Assembly: GCA_027605045.1 (NCBI GenBank)
Contig: JAQFWX010000029.1
Coordinates: forward strand, 434,001-498,000
From: Phallus indusiatus
Taxonomy: Eukaryota > Basidiomycota > Agaricomycetes > Phallales > Phallaceae
Direction of reading: 5' to 3'
Length of the DNA stretch: 64,000 nt
The notes below the pieces were generated by a model, which saw only the letters and a list, made by a program, of their open reading frames with translations, was not told where the DNA came from and ran no database searches. Below are positions 10,727 through 23,669 of this stretch, piece after piece. The stretch's first letter is position 1, and every line of letters begins with the position of its first letter. The translations under genes were made by a program, and so were the position numbers.

Positions 10727-12751
10727 TTAACGGGAAGTATACACAGGAGGTAATCCATCTTTCGAAAGAACTGAAGACAACGATAACGCGCCGTACGACA
10801 ACGTTTGTTGCCTACCCAAACGAACTCCACTATCTGTATTCCTTTCGTCGTTGATCTGAGGTTCGTTAATAACCATGTGATGTCAGTTTTTGTATTATTA
10901 CTCACCGTCAATGGAGCTAGAGGTGAAGGTGAAACTAGTGTTGAGTTCAAAGCTGACACTTCGGTTGTCTCCCGAGAGGTATCAGCGCCGACAGACATTT
11001 CCCGAGCCGCACCTGGACCTGGGTTTACCTTTCCCCTTGCTGGGAAATTGGATTCTGGTAATCGTCTACCGTTACCGTCCAATGCAACACTACTAGCAGT
11101 AGCAGCAACGACTGGATCAGTAAGGTTGTGCGAGGGAAATCCGGCGATATGAGGTATTTGAAGTGTGCTGAGAACTGCTGTTTGACGTGGTTGTTGATCC
11201 GCTTCTACTAGTACTTGGTGCGTCGGAAGAGTCGGAATGTGAAACGGAGTCGGCGTAGGGGTGTAAGGTGATCGCAGGTTTGAAAGTAATGATGAAGTTT
11301 CAGGAACATCAATTGACTGAGCCAGTGTCGATGTTCTTGTTGAACTTGTGCTCTGTACCTCATTCGGGATCATTGGCGGGATGATCCGAGTTGGGGTATT
11401 GTAGAACGAGTCTGATGTGACCGTTTGACTAGTAAGTCGTACTGGCATGCTAGCATGTTTTGAAATGGTTGTAAATGGAAGGGGTTTGAATTCCGATTGA
11501 GAAACTCGGAAGAATTCGTCTTGAGAGGGCCCATAGGATCCGATTTTGATAAAGTTTCGGACTTCAAGATTTCCTTTTTCACCCGGGTACGCTTTACATG
11601 TCTTCTGAAAAGAAGAAGTCCAATAGAGAGGAAGAGGAAGGCGCCGACTCCCACAACGACGCCAATAATTATATTCCTGTTATTATGTGACTTTGTCGAA
11701 TCTGATGATGACTGCGGTGATGTAGTAGGTGGACCGGTATTTCCAGGGGTATCGCCAATGCTAGCAGATGTTGTAATTGAAGGTGCGGCGACACCACTTC
11801 CGTTCTGCACCACTACAAAGGCGAGACCCAGTGCCGTATGCTCTCCGTTCCCAAGATATGTTGCAGTCAGTTCGTGAGATCCTTGCGGGAGAACTTCGGT
11901 TTGGAATAAATTTTGATTAAGTAAAGCCGTCGTGTTGGTCCCGTCGTCAACAAGACCTGCCAGAGGGAACTGTATTGGAGATCCCCCGTCGATAGAATAC
12001 TCGGCCGTGGATGCAACAAAAGGCAGGAATGTTGAATACACCCCGTACCAGGTGAGCTGTTGACCTATGCCGATCAGTAATATCTAATGAAAACGGCGCC
12101 GCTCAGCTCACCAGTAAATGATACTTTGATGAATGCATTCCCAGCGTTTGTAAGCTGAGCTGAGCCTGTATCGCTTTCAATGACAAAGCCTCCGGAATAT
12201 GTTATAGACGGATCATCTGCCTCAATTCGAACAGATGCATCAGTCAAATCGGGCGGGCTGTTGGGCGAAGGAGCGTATAGGATGTAGTCGAAAAAGATGG
12301 AAGAGCCAGCGGGATTTGAAATATCAACCACAAGGGTGTGCTGGCCATCCGACAGATTTCCACTGTCGCAAATAGGCCAGTTGTTCTGCGCAGATGGCGG
12401 CGTGTTCGTACCCACTACTTTGTTGTCTACTTTACAGCTCGCTATGGGATTGGAACCGCCCGACGACGGTGGGATATATGATACTACGACCACTATATCA
12501 AAACCTAAAATTGTAGTAGTAAACCGGGATCGACCTCAGACGACCTTGAAAGTCAACTAACCTTCAAAATTGAAAGAAATCGTGCCATTGTTTGTAGTTC
12601 TTAAAGAAGACGATACAGGAGATCCCATGGTTCCAACTTGAAACATACTACTTGATCCTGGAACGCTACTCCATGCATTACCACTGGGCCCAAAATTTAT
12701 CCGCGAATCATCATTGGCTAGTTGAATGAAACGTGTAGGACTTGTTGACAT
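10727..12751 (-). CDS. Single-pass membrane protein with Ser/Thr-rich ectodomain (Agaricomycete family)
   Basis: Exons on the minus strand: 12562-12751, 12112-12504, 10906-12064, 10727-10855, with introns of 57, 47 and 50 nt. The ectodomain shows DDSRINFGPSGNAW, SFTG followed by QQLTWYGVYS, and YSIDGG, a lectin-like or beta-sandwich pattern common in mushroom surface proteins, then a Ser/Thr-rich stalk. One helix (IIIGVVVGVGAFLFLSIGLL) is followed by basic RRHVKRTRVKK. The spliced C-terminus reads NTDSGVRLG...LPPVYTSR, the usual tail of this family, which fixes the stop at 10727. The cytoplasmic part needs one frame shift, probably at the A-run near 11577. No clear signal peptide is encoded before ATG 12751, so a 5' exon may be missing. 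Ligand and function are unknown. Confidence 0.7.
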
Positions 12752-13885
12752 GTGTGATTAATACCGAGTCCGTAAAATGTTAGGGGCGGAAAGAGGTCAG
12801 TAATGCCAAGTGGGGGTCGGGTGGGTTGGATAGGAAAAACTTGTTCAGCGTTATTCGCATAACGTGATCTTCTACTAGTAAGCAGTTGAGCTGAGACGGC
12901 ACCGAGAATCTTTGCATCACCTCTATCAATCAATGCTTGACATCGGTTAAATACAAAATGACGAGTTCGGGAGAAAACGACCATGTAAGAAACGGTTTCT
13001 GGGGTAAAATGCGTATTAGGATCTCAAGAGAAAAAGAATTGCGAAAGAGAGTCGCATCGTCGAAGAAAACTTACCTGACTAATGTTGGATATCTGTTTTG
13101 TGTATGAGATTGCTATGGCGCATAGTATGATTATCATATGGGTCATCCGGCCCAGCCTTCATACTTGTAAAACCCGTTTTCTTTCTAATGCATTGTGTTT
13201 GTTTGTAACTTGTTTGAAAAAAAACTTAATTAAAAACAACTCTCAGATCAAACATTCGGCTTACCCGCCTTATCATCTCGCCTTTGGTGCATTCTGTCTA
13301 AATACACGATGCTCAATCCCTGAGGAACTTAAGGTTTGCCTTCGTTTCGCCTTTGTTGACGACGGACGTGGTCCACGAACACGTGACATGAAGTCACGCG
13401 GTTGCTAATCTGGCTTAGTCGGCCCGGTCGCCATTTATTCCTCCAACTCGGGAGTCGTACCAGTGGGTGAGCAGCTAAGATTCTCGCCTACTTTGTGTAT
13501 GGAAAATTGGTAAAAAGTTGGACCATACGCATAAAATGCTTCCGTTGTTCGTTAGACATGTTTCAACAATACCTTTGTCCCACTGCCACCGTCCACGTCT
13601 TTTCTTGTCCTTTCTTTTCCTTTGTTTCACAAGAGAAAAAAGGAAGCTTGCATGATGCAACGCACGTTTTGAACCATATAAACATGAGCCATTCTACATG
13701 ATTTAGCTGTCACCTTTTTTACAAGATTCCGGTTCAAACTTCAAATACTTGGTAAGATTTAGCTCAAGCTTCCGTTTCGCTCAATGCTGACGATTTGCAT
13801 CCAGTTCTTCTTCAATTAATTGATTACGCTTGCGTAAAGTTGTCAAACTAGGTCTCCTTGCCGTTCGTCTCGAAAATACGTACTA
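12752..13885. other. Intergenic, nothing recognised
   Basis: Short frames on both strands without motifs. It may hide a first exon with signal peptide for the minus-strand membrane protein; the frame at 12718-12984 is not hydrophobic enough to be that exon. Confidence 0.4.
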
Positions 13886-14277
13886 ATGTCAAGGAATCCT
13901 TGGAGAACCGAACCTTATTTTGGCCCTGTTTTCGAACCGAAGCCAACCCTACTATCAGTGGATTCAGGTAAATAAAATCTTAAGAAGGGGTTTACTCTTT
14001 AATCACCTATGACATTCAAGCTGCATCGCCTTTTAAACCATGGGTCGCTACCCGAGCCCAGCCTCATCCACACGCTTTCGCGGACCACCCGGCACATACT
14101 GCACGTGCGAAATGGCTAGAGGTGTATGAAAGGAGAAGAATTGAAAAAGAAGAGTCTAGAGACATAGTTAAGGTTGCTCCCCGGAAGATGAGTCGAGAGA
14201 CCAAACCAATTCACGGCCGGTTTGACGCGTCCGTACGTCACGAAACGGGCCTTCTTACGCCACCTTCCGAAACGTAA
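13886..14277 (+). CDS. Predicted small basic protein of 112 residues, function unknown
   Basis: Exon 13886-13967 (ATG, 27 codons plus one base), a 53-nt GT-AG intron (13968-14020) and exon 14021-14277 join in phase and end at TAA 14275-14277. The product begins MSRNPWRTEPYFGPVFEPK, is rich in Pro, His and Arg, has a helical charged stretch (AKWLEVYERRRIEKEESRD) and ends GLLTPPSET. The spliced protein has a uniform, non-repetitive, soluble composition, and splice sites are good. I do not recognise the family. A mitochondrial or small RNA-associated role would be a guess, so none is proposed. Confidence 0.55.
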
Positions 14278-15972
14278 AAGACCACCGCTGAGATAATTAT
14301 TCGAGTCTTGTCAACTGCCGACATTACTGAGCTCTCATAAAATGGGAACCGGCTAAGAAGATCATTCCATCGAGGACTTGAAGAAAACGTCGATTTTTAG
14401 GGGAAGGAAAGATATTTTATAGCTGTTAATGCTTCGTTCGATGTATATATGTTTGGTACACGTATTTATCAGCTCAAACATGCGTTTTGGATTACCCTTT
14501 GTCGATACCATTTAGAAGTCCTTGATAAGAGCATTCGGGTGGCTCCGATGCTGTCTAAGCGCGGATTGCTGGCAACGAAATCCAGTCGTGACACATGTGA
14601 CGTTGCCGAGGTTTTCTTCTCAGCGCACGGTCCTCCAATGATGCTTGCCTTTCTGAACGCCTCAACCTCAAGCTTCATCGATTCATCTTTCCCCCTTCTG
14701 CACTCTCAGACTGTCAAATGCTCATGGCAGTATGAGGAAAAACTAATAACACGTCGTCACATTCACCCACAAGATAGCGAATTTTTTCCGGCCGTCGCGT
14801 ACCTCAAAATCTCAAATCTCATCTTAGTTTCACATGCTATCCATAATCGGCTACTACATACTTAAGGAGTGATTGAGATTGCAAGATACATCCTAATAAT
14901 GCAAGCCATGCTATGACTCTAGTATGATCCGCTGCTGTGCGAAGTTGGGATGACGGTCGTTCCTTGTTCCTTCCTCCTCCAACTCGTCAGCTTAACTTTG
15001 TTAGGATGATCCCACCCTTACATTTCCTCGCGCCCATTCAGATCTAATGTCGGCCAGTGATTCTATCGCAACAAGGGTGCCAGTTCAAGTTCGGCATCAA
15101 GGTATTTCATAAAAAGTACGTCTGTTCATGAAATTCCCGTCTCGTTTGATTCAAGACTTCTTTCAGTTTGGCACTAATGGGCTGTATAGGTCATACGCTT
15201 AATCAATCAAGTCGACATGGAAATCTTGTGATTTCAGTTACGAATGCAGATCTCTTTGGCCAGGAACAAACTAGGCGTTTGCAAAACATTTTGCCAGAAT
15301 GAAGTCCCGAGGATTCGGCACCGAGCGATGCAGTGGTGTGTATCCCATTAAGCACAGCAGTGGGTGGTCAAAGCTGAACACAGAATGTGCGGCTCTCGTG
15401 TGTAAAGCCAGAGGGATGCGATCCGTATTGGATGCGGTGTAAGCATGCCGAGTTGGATTGAATCAGTGATCGACCTCAATCAGTCGTAGTTATCCATTAT
15501 CAGCTAGAATTCTTCACAACTCGCAATCCTGTGTGAGTTTTAATATACATACGTGTATCGGTCGACAATAACATTTACCTTCTAATGATTTACGTAGCCA
15601 TGACGGTCTGATAGGCGACGTTTGTTTGACGATTGAGCGTTCAAACTCTTGTGTTTATTGGACCGGATAACCCGGACTGACATCAGTTCCGTCTGATCTC
15701 CCTCCGCCAGAGCTCGGAATTTCAAAGATCTTAGTTCATCGCAGTAAGATGAGATCCTAATATGAGTTAAACCGATGACTCTAATCACAGAAGAACTTAT
15801 CTTCTGTATTTAAAAGGCTCCACTTTCCCCTAAACCGCTATCGATCTTTTTGACTCTTATTTCCTCCTTCACCAGTAGCATCGCTGTGGTGCCATTGCCT
15901 TATATCTTAGAAACTGTCATAATCTAACACACAGGCATCTGCCATTCAGATTTTTATTTATTATTCTCAAAA
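14278..15972. other. Intergenic, low-confidence frames only
   Basis: A 138-codon plus frame (14449-14865) and a 69-codon minus frame (14469-14678) overlap, and neither has a recognisable motif. The rest holds nothing I can support. The last 300 bases should contain the promoter of the DUF6533 gene. Confidence 0.35.
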
Positions 15973-17760
15973 ATGAACAACACGACCAGTAATATGACTG
16001 AAGCTCAGGATGCCGCCATGATGGATGCTTTTATTCAAGAAGTATTTGAAAGGTAGCAAACTGTTTTCTACAATGACACAAAATATTAAGTCTATGTATA
16101 GTAATGTTTTTGGACTGTGTCTTATCAGCAATCTAGGTGAGCTGCCCAAATCTTGATTAGGAGAAATTGATGACCTGAATCTGTAAACCCATAGTGCTTG
16201 TAACATATGCTACCATACTAAGTTTTGGACGAGAAGTCGAATATATCTGGTCCAAGCGATTCAGTGTACCAACGTTCCTTTATATCTGTGCAAGATACGG
16301 GACCTTGATTGGTGAAGGGCTCAATATCCCCGTTCAATTCTTACCGGTGAGTAAAAATATTTTTAATTCTCGACGACCGTAAGTACTGATAGGTTCAATG
16401 GTCCTCTTCAGGGAAGGTACGATTCTGTTCTCACTTGACGAAACCAGAAAGCTGAAAAAAAGGAAGGGCTTGTAATGATCTCGCTGATGCCTCAAATGTT
16501 ATGACTCTTCTCGCATATTTTGGTGTTCAAGGTTAGTGCAACAGTGTTTGCTGGGTGTGCATTCATAACCAAATCTACATAAGGTTTATTGGTCGCCCGA
16601 GCATATTCTCTCTGTCGAGGTAATAAGATTCTGGGTGGAATTTTATTGTTCAGTGTCCTGGCGGGCGCGGGCATACTACTTTTCGGTAAAAGGACTTCTA
16701 AGTTGACTGGCTGAGAGAATCTAATAAACTGTTCCTCAGAACTAATCGTATTCAATGGATGTGTTCCCGTGTTAGTCAGTCAAACAGTTTTATCCCATTT
16801 CCTACTAACGTTATAATTATAGTGCCAATGGTACATTCACATTCTATGCATTTGTTCCTAATCATGAGCGGCGTCATCGGGCTCTTTGATTGATTTGTTT
16901 ACATTTCAGAGGAACTGAGTCTAGTCGGACTTCTTTCAAATATTGTCACCGTTGTTACCGATTTCATAGTATTCGGAGTCTGCTTGTGGAACATTTGGGG
17001 AACCTGGAGATTAAAGCGTGAGGCTGGAATTCAAAGCAACCGGGACCTCGTTTCCATATTCCTGTCACAGAGTGCGTCTCAATAATACTCCTGGTGAGAT
17101 CTACTCTAATGAGTTAACTTAGTTTTCTCGAGAATATTGTGAGCATATGTATTTATTTGAAATGCATTATCTTCATTCATCTTCGTACTAAGCTTTGTGA
17201 TTACTGTGGCCATTACCAGCATAATCGTTCATCAAGCAGTAAGTTTACACTTGGCGTTTATCCCAACTCTAATTTTCCATCTAGGGGGTGAATGTAAGTG
17301 CCGACATCAATGCATTCAGGATTCAATCCGATACAGTTTTTTTTGCCACTAATAGAGCCCGGTACTTAACATTCTAATTATTTACGAAAACAGGTAAGAC
17401 TATCTGGTTTTTTCTGAAGTTGTTTACTCCATTCTCATTCTCATTTTGATTCATAGTCTATCATCTATTTTGGTTACTGGGTTTACATTGGACCTTCGTC
17501 AACGTAACTCCGAAGAAATAGAAGCCAAAAACATAACGTTGCCAACACTCCAAATTCAAACCGTCCTGCAACACGTGGACCGGTCTATTATTGTGGAGCT
17601 AGGTGATCATGCCAACAACTCGAATCGTGCTAGTGCTACACTTGAGGCAGAAGATAATGGCGGTCTCGATTTTGAAGACGTCAGAGACGAATCATCGGAT
17701 GGTGCTAGCGACTCGATGTCTATTCACATTCGTAGAGATCCATATATGGCCGCTGTTTGA
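15973..17760 (+). CDS. DUF6533 seven-helix membrane protein, copy A (14 exons)
   Basis: Predicted integral membrane protein of 350 residues. The DUF6533 block reads SFGREVEYIWSKRFSVPTFL; later blocks are GLLVARAYSLCRGNK, WNIWGTWRLKREAG and TLDLRQRN, ending in a cytoplasmic acidic tail. Exons: 15973-16052, 16102-16136, 16195-16346, 16412-16416 (5 nt), 16467-16531, 16584-16685, 16740-16770, 16823-16830 (8 nt), 16910-17071, 17123-17138 (16 nt), 17193-17238, 17285-17293 (9 nt), 17356-17393, 17457-17760. The lengths total 1053 nt with every phase correct. Paralogue B has the same 14-exon plan, with identical sizes for most exons, which validates the tiny exons. Biochemical function is not known; the fold suggests a receptor or transporter. 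Confidence 0.85.
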
Positions 17761-19481
17761 TGCGATACTTGGCATTTGCGCGCACAGATAAGGCCGTTTT
17801 GGAAATTATTGTGCATCGTTTTATTCAGGGTTCAAAGATGAAAAAGGTGTTATTTTTGTAGGCTTTGTAATTATATGATCGGCCGGGTCTGTATCGAATA
17901 ATATGATATATCGTGTATCCCCTATAAATATGTAGCCTCAGTTAGGCTGGGTAGAGTGAACTTGGAGTTCCGTCCGGCTACGGAGGAGAAAATGATTCTA
18001 AATTCGTACTGTCTTCGAATTGCCACAAATTGGTATCATGTCGACCGTTCTCAGCATGCATCTGATTCAGCGCAAACAAAGTACGTGTGACATTTGTCAG
18101 TGACACGGTGACACGTGTCGTTTTGCGTCATGACGAACTTGAAGCGATGACTTCAGTCCTCAACTGCATCTTAGCTCCATCACTAGAACAATCTCTGCTG
18201 TGCGGTTAGAAACACTTTTCAAGAATGGAGTGTACAGCCACGTTTCCCATTCACCAAAACGGATGCGTCAGAGATAGAAGCAAACTTTTTATCATCGCAA
18301 TTTGACTCCAATCCAATTGCCGCTTGTTATGGTCCGTAATACGCTAAAAAATCTTTATTCTAGGGTATTTGGTCTGAGGCTACTAGTTATACAGACTACT
18401 AAATCGCCCTCTAATTTGGTAGGTGATTTCACTACTACTATCTACCGCGATATGATCCGATCTTGACTGACGCACTTCAAAGAAGTCGCGGATTGTCAAT
18501 CATTTATGATGGAAGAATCGGCCAAGGACGAAGGTGCCCATAAATTGTTGAAGCAGGCTCTTACTTTTTTGTCAATTGGTCGCCTCCCTTCGAAGTTTCA
18601 CGTTCATCGTTTCCTGTACGCACGTACGGGTTGAAACTGGCCGTGAAAATGGGGTAAATCCATCGGGCCAAAGTCATATGTTCTCGAAGGATCAGAGAAT
18701 TGAACATACCAAACAAACCCCGGCAATCAGCGGAGTTCGACATTGTGGGCACCGTAGAACCTCTCACGTTATGTGCTGATAACGAAATTCCGCAGACGAA
18801 TGGAGAATATAATTTAATTTCTTCCATTCTTTTCATATCATAACAACTGTTCATAGCAACAGACAATCAAAGCCTCGAAACCTGAGAGAAGAAGTCGCTA
18901 CAGGGCACAAGCATATTCATTCCGTAGGCCTAATTCAATTAACCAACGATTGGTTCGGAGTTGAGTCGCGGCTTGTAATACGAAGAAGGTGCAATTTCTT
19001 TGCCACTATCTTTGTAGCAACTTGCTGATGTTGTGCTGCTGATGGAAGAAGGGGACAAAGATTTTAATCAACGAGACAACGAGATCATCTTTCAAGCTGA
19101 GTGGCACTCAGCCTCGACAAGGATAGCACGGACCATCCTCTGTTTTATTTGTTGTTTTACAGAATGTAAATTTGTCAAGGGTTTAGGCAAAATGGTTTGT
19201 GTTAATCACTCGTGGTGCAGTTCAAAGCAAGCAGCAGAGTAAGGAAAGCGGTGAAAACGTGCGGCACTGAGTACAAAAACTGGAGTTTCATCCTGCTATG
19301 AATGAGATGATGTAAGGCCTCAACTCAGGAATGCTTCTTCTCTTTCAGTATTTATAATAGATTGACTAAGGTTTTCTCTCAAGCTCAAGCTTCCGGTCTT
19401 CATTCTTTTAATCGTTTTCTTCTTTCTTTTTATTGCAAGCAGCCTGGTGCTGTCTCCTTCCTCAGTCGTTGATTTTCGAAA
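17761..19481. other. Spacer between the two DUF6533 genes
   Basis: 1.7 kb with scattered short frames, none with family signature. It presumably carries the promoter of copy B. A pyrimidine-rich tract just before ATG 19482 (19420-19470) is typical of fungal promoters. Confidence 0.4.
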
Positions 19482-21233
19482 ATGAACAATACGCTCGGTA
19501 ACATGACTCAAGCCATGCAGAGCATGAGCGAAGGTTTGATACAAGAGGCATATGAGTTGTATGGAGTTCTTTTATGTCGTGAAACCCGTTCGAAATACTC
19601 ATTCATTACGGTATACTAGCTATATCCTCCAACTGGGTCTCTTTGCCAGTTTAGGTGAGTTCCTCAAATTTACATGTACATATATGGAAGCTTAAAGACG
19701 AACTCGGATATTGAAGCACTATCATTATATGCTGTCATCCTTGGATTTCCGCAAGAGATTGAATACATTTGGTTCAAAAGATTTAGTCTCCCGGCCGTAC
19801 TTTACATATTCACGAGATATGGTGCATTGATTACGGCGGGGCTTATCATCTGGGATGAGTTTTTACCGGTGAGCCGCGGAATATTGAGCACCAGTCCCTC
19901 TCGAAACTGATCCATATTGTCCGGAAATCTCAAATAGCTGGGAAGGTAAGAGCTTACATATGATTATAGAACTCATAATTTAAGACCCGTAGCACTTGTA
20001 ATAACCTCGCCAATGTGATTAGTTTTCTCGGTCTTTTGGAGTATATTGGCTTCAGAGGTCAGTACGCAACTCATATTATTTCCATTCGGCTTTGTTTAAT
20101 ACTGATTTAAGGTTTATTGATTGCCCGCGCTTACGCCCTTTGTAAAGGAAATAAGATAATAACGGTTGTTTTAGCCTTGACTCTCTTTTTGGGACTGGGT
20201 TTACAAATATACCGTAAGAAGATTTTCTTACAACCTCTCAGAATTTATGTTAATCCTTTTCTCAGAATCTATAGTACTACAAGGGTGTTTTACAAGGTTA
20301 GTCTCTTTTAACATGAATGCTCGCTCTACATTGCTTCTCATTTTTTAGTTCTAGTGTCACTGGTATATATATCTATCAAATTTGACAAGATTGATCTCTG
20401 AAAATTGACACATTTCAGATGAGATAGTTCTGGTTAACTTTCTAACAAATATTCTCAATATCGTTAGTGGCTTCATAGAGCTCATAATATGCTGGTGGAA
20501 CATATGGGGAACTTGGAGATCGAAGATCAGAGCTGGAATTAGAAACGGTGATGACCTTGTTTCCATATTCCTTAAACAGAGCAAGTTTCAATAAACTATC
20601 CCACGCGACCATATCTAATAGTTCAATTAGTTATCTCAGGAATACTGTAAGCACATAAAGCCAAATTTCTCTGAAGATGATAGTCCTGATGCTCTTCTAG
20701 CTTCGGAGCAACTCTATCCACCATATTTGCAATTATACAAGTCTTAGTGAGTACTGTACATACTCTTGCTATATGTTATTAACTTCACCCTCAGTTTTCG
20801 GATGTAAGTCTGATTTCGGTCGGGATATTGTCTTGTCTTTATCTATGATTAGAACGCAGCATCCGATATGTTAGTTGCCTTCGAAAACAGGTAGGATAAA
20901 ATGATTTTCTCTGTAGATTCTCTGTTTAATTTTCTATTTAATAGCTTAATAGCTATTCTGGTTTCCGATTTTATTTTGGATCTTCGTCAACGTAATGCTG
21001 CACTGATGAAAGCCAGCAACATATCCCTGCCAACACTTCAGATTCAAAGTGTTCTACAACACGTTCACCAGTCTTTCTTGGTGGAAATGGGTGATCAAGA
21101 AGAAAACGTGGATTTAGATGTTGGGAACGGCGATTTTGATAATCTTGCTGGACTGCCGGCAGATACCGGCCAACCTACTGAAACCATTGAAGATCTGGGT
21201 TTCCAGCACCAGTCTGAAGCCGATCGTGTCTAA
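19482..21233 (+). CDS. DUF6533 seven-helix membrane protein, copy B (14 exons, one GC-AG intron)
   Basis: 347-residue paralogue of copy A. The domain reads GFPQEIEYIWFKRFSLPAVL; then GLLIARAYALCKGNK, WWNIWGTWRSKIRAG, LDLRQRNAALMK and an acidic tail. Exons: 19482-19558, 19620-19654, 19717-19868, 19938-19945 (8 nt), 19993-20057, 20112-20213, 20266-20296, 20349-20362, 20419-20580, 20631-20646 (16 nt), 20701-20746, 20795-20803 (9 nt), 20853-20890, 20945-21233; 1044 nt in all, phases correct. Intron 9 begins GCAAGT, a consensus GC donor. Ten of fourteen exons have the same length as in copy A. Together with A it forms a tandem pair, and its 3' half is copied at 42.2 kb. Confidence 0.85.
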
Positions 21234-22013
21234 CATTGGTAAATGTGCGGTCATTTTATCAGAAATTGTATATGAATTTTGTATGGACCCTAATAAATGC
21301 GAAAATATCGGTTTCTTCATGAAAAACATACGTATTGCTCTCTGGAACGAAACACTACACGAATGACATTTACTCACTCGTGAATTATGTTTTTGAAAGT
21401 ATTATTATTATTATGTAATATCTGTAATAAGCGGGTAAACCACAAGTATAATTGCTAGATAAGCTAAGCTGTTGGATGATGCGTTATTTTGGCTTCTCAC
21501 TTAGACTAACTCCCTTAATGGTGAAAATCCAGTGGATCTTGGAATCATACGCGTAATGTTTGCCGTTGTCGTTGTCCCGACAAATTTGTGACAAATAGAT
21601 CCTCCCTGCTCAGAACAATTTTCCAATCCAACCTAACCTACAGCATGATATGAAGCGATGACATACTTATCGATGACAAATTTGTTCAGATACCTTGGAC
21701 ACCCTCTCTTGACCTTTCAATGAAATCTATTTATTCCAGTACGCACCCGGCACACCGAGTCACCAGCGACGTGCTCCGAGTTATCGTCACATCCAATTCA
21801 ATGCACAACAAGATCACAAGAGATTGAATCGAATGACTCGTACGAGTTACATTGATAAAATGTTGTATATTAGTCCCTGTGTATAATAGTATTGTGCAAG
21901 TGATGAATTATAGACGCCCAGTGACAACTTCGAAGCGCCCGTAACCGACTAGTCTTCACTGTCTACTAAGCGCCGGACACGCGTAAGCGGACACTTTCAA
22001 CCATTTTTGATCG
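21234..22013. other. Intergenic within duplication unit 1
   Basis: 3' flank of DUF6533 B and promoter of the F-box gene; its counterpart is 43021-43801. No gene seen. Confidence 0.5.
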
Positions 22014-23669
22014 ATGGAGGGTAGACTGGCACACTACTTTTTTGGTCTCAAAGATGAGATAGAGTGAGTTCTGTTGTTCTGATGCATACATAATAACAGG
22101 ATTTTCACTAGATCAAACTCGGACGATCTGGCAATCGGAGCCATACACGAGATACGCCAAAACCTTGATTCCCTGATCCTCCGACTGAACAATATCCACA
22201 ACTCCAAGTTGGGGATAAACAAACTCCCTCTTGACATTCTCTACAAATTTTTTGCACTGTCAGCCTACGACTCAGATATACCTGAAAGGACCGCGTTGAA
22301 TGTATCGCACGTATGTGAACGTTGGAGAATACTCGCGCTGGGATCTCCCACTTTATGGGCATTCGTAGATTTAAACAATTCTATTTCGCTTATTGATTTA
22401 TTCATAAGACGCTCGGAAAAAGCACCTCTCGCGCTATCATGGAGAAACGGTTGGCCACGACGTTGCACTAACTTTGACCAACTTCCGTCACAATCATATT
22501 TCTTGGTTCACGCTAATTCAATTTTATCTCGTTTATGGTTTTTGCAAATACACTCTTCATACACCGACTTCACTCGATTTTATCATATTATCCATAGTTC
22601 TGGATTACCATTACTCCAACTACGACACTTGGATATCTCCCTAACCGGGGACTTCAAAGATGTCCGATTCGAAGAGCAACCACAACTTATGGATTCGGTG
22701 AACACCTTACATCTCTACGAAATTTGCCTTATTGGATTAGACTTCGTGTGGCTCGAGCTCACACACAACCAATTAACGCACTTCACACTCGCTTATCCAA
22801 TTAACCCCCCCTCCCTTTCTCAGCTGTTGATTTTTCTGTCAAATTGTCCTGTCCTCCAAATACTAGATCTCACGTTTCGGGACAACAATCAGACAGAAAC
22901 CATACCATCGTCACAAGGTCCGGCGCCGATGGTCAACGGACTAGTTCTTAACCTTACTACTCTCAGACTGGAAGCGAATGGGCCCTCGAGCTATGGTTTT
23001 ATCCGGCGATTTTCGAAGCATATTCGGCTCTCAAAAGCGCTATCTCAGTTTGAGCTGAACTGCGAAAAGGGCACAAACATTGCGATGGATGGACTCTTAC
23101 CTTTTTCAATCTTTGAGGCAGTTCCGTCAGGAATATTCTCGCGTTTACCCAATTTAGTATATTTAAATGTACACCTCCTAGAATGTACGGGATTTTTAGC
23201 ACTATGCGCAGATTCAGCTGTTGACGCCGCCAATTCTCGTCATTGGAATTGTTGCTCGTGTTCGCTTATCATTCGGTGCAGGGGCTTCTTAATCGACAAA
23301 TCCATTATTCTCGAACTCATGCAAAGTATGCCGCAGATAAGCTATCTAGCATTACGAGCCGAGGCGTGGAGATCTTTCACTCCAAAGAGTGTTGATATGC
23401 GTAGCTTATTTCCCTCTTTCCGGTCCCTAGAAGTGGATAACTGGTCGGTGTTAAAGTCACTGCCAACAAGCTTAGGACCGAAAGAACTTATTTTATATCT
23501 GTGGTTCGATTTATGGCCCGGAAAAGAGTTGGATGTTCTCACAGATTTTGTTTTGGAGAGGGGGGTTGAAGTTTTGGTAATAATCGGTGATCTAGATCCG
23601 CAATTGTCGGAGGCTGCTTCTAACCTGCGCGAAAAAGGAGTTTCTGTGATCTTAAAAAGAGATGATTAG
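22014..23669 (+). CDS. F-box protein with leucine-rich-repeat-like tail, copy 1
   Basis: The true start is a short first exon (22014-22063, MEGRLAHYFFGLKDEIE) joined over a 36-nt intron (22064-22099) to a long exon 22100-23669, giving 539 residues. A coiled-coil-like IHEIRQNLDSLILRLNN precedes the F-box INKLPLDILYKFFALSAYD with SHVCERWRILALGSPTLW. The rest has irregular Leu-rich segments (PLLQLRHLDIS, CPVLQILDLTF, LVYLNVHL) that probably form an LRR-type substrate-binding domain. Expected role: substrate receptor of an SCF ubiquitin ligase; the substrate is unknown. The paralogue at 43802-45487 keeps the same gene structure. F-box/LRR genes are strongly expanded in Agaricomycetes. Confidence 0.85.

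Noticed and set aside
14449..14865. 138-codon plus-strand frame as a gene
   Set aside because: No motif, no splice partner, atypical composition; an overlapping minus frame is equally plausible. Left as intergenic.
15300..15450. Possible 5S-like or structured RNA in a GC-balanced, gene-free stretch
   Set aside because: No match to the 5S rRNA internal control region or tRNA A/B boxes that I can see.
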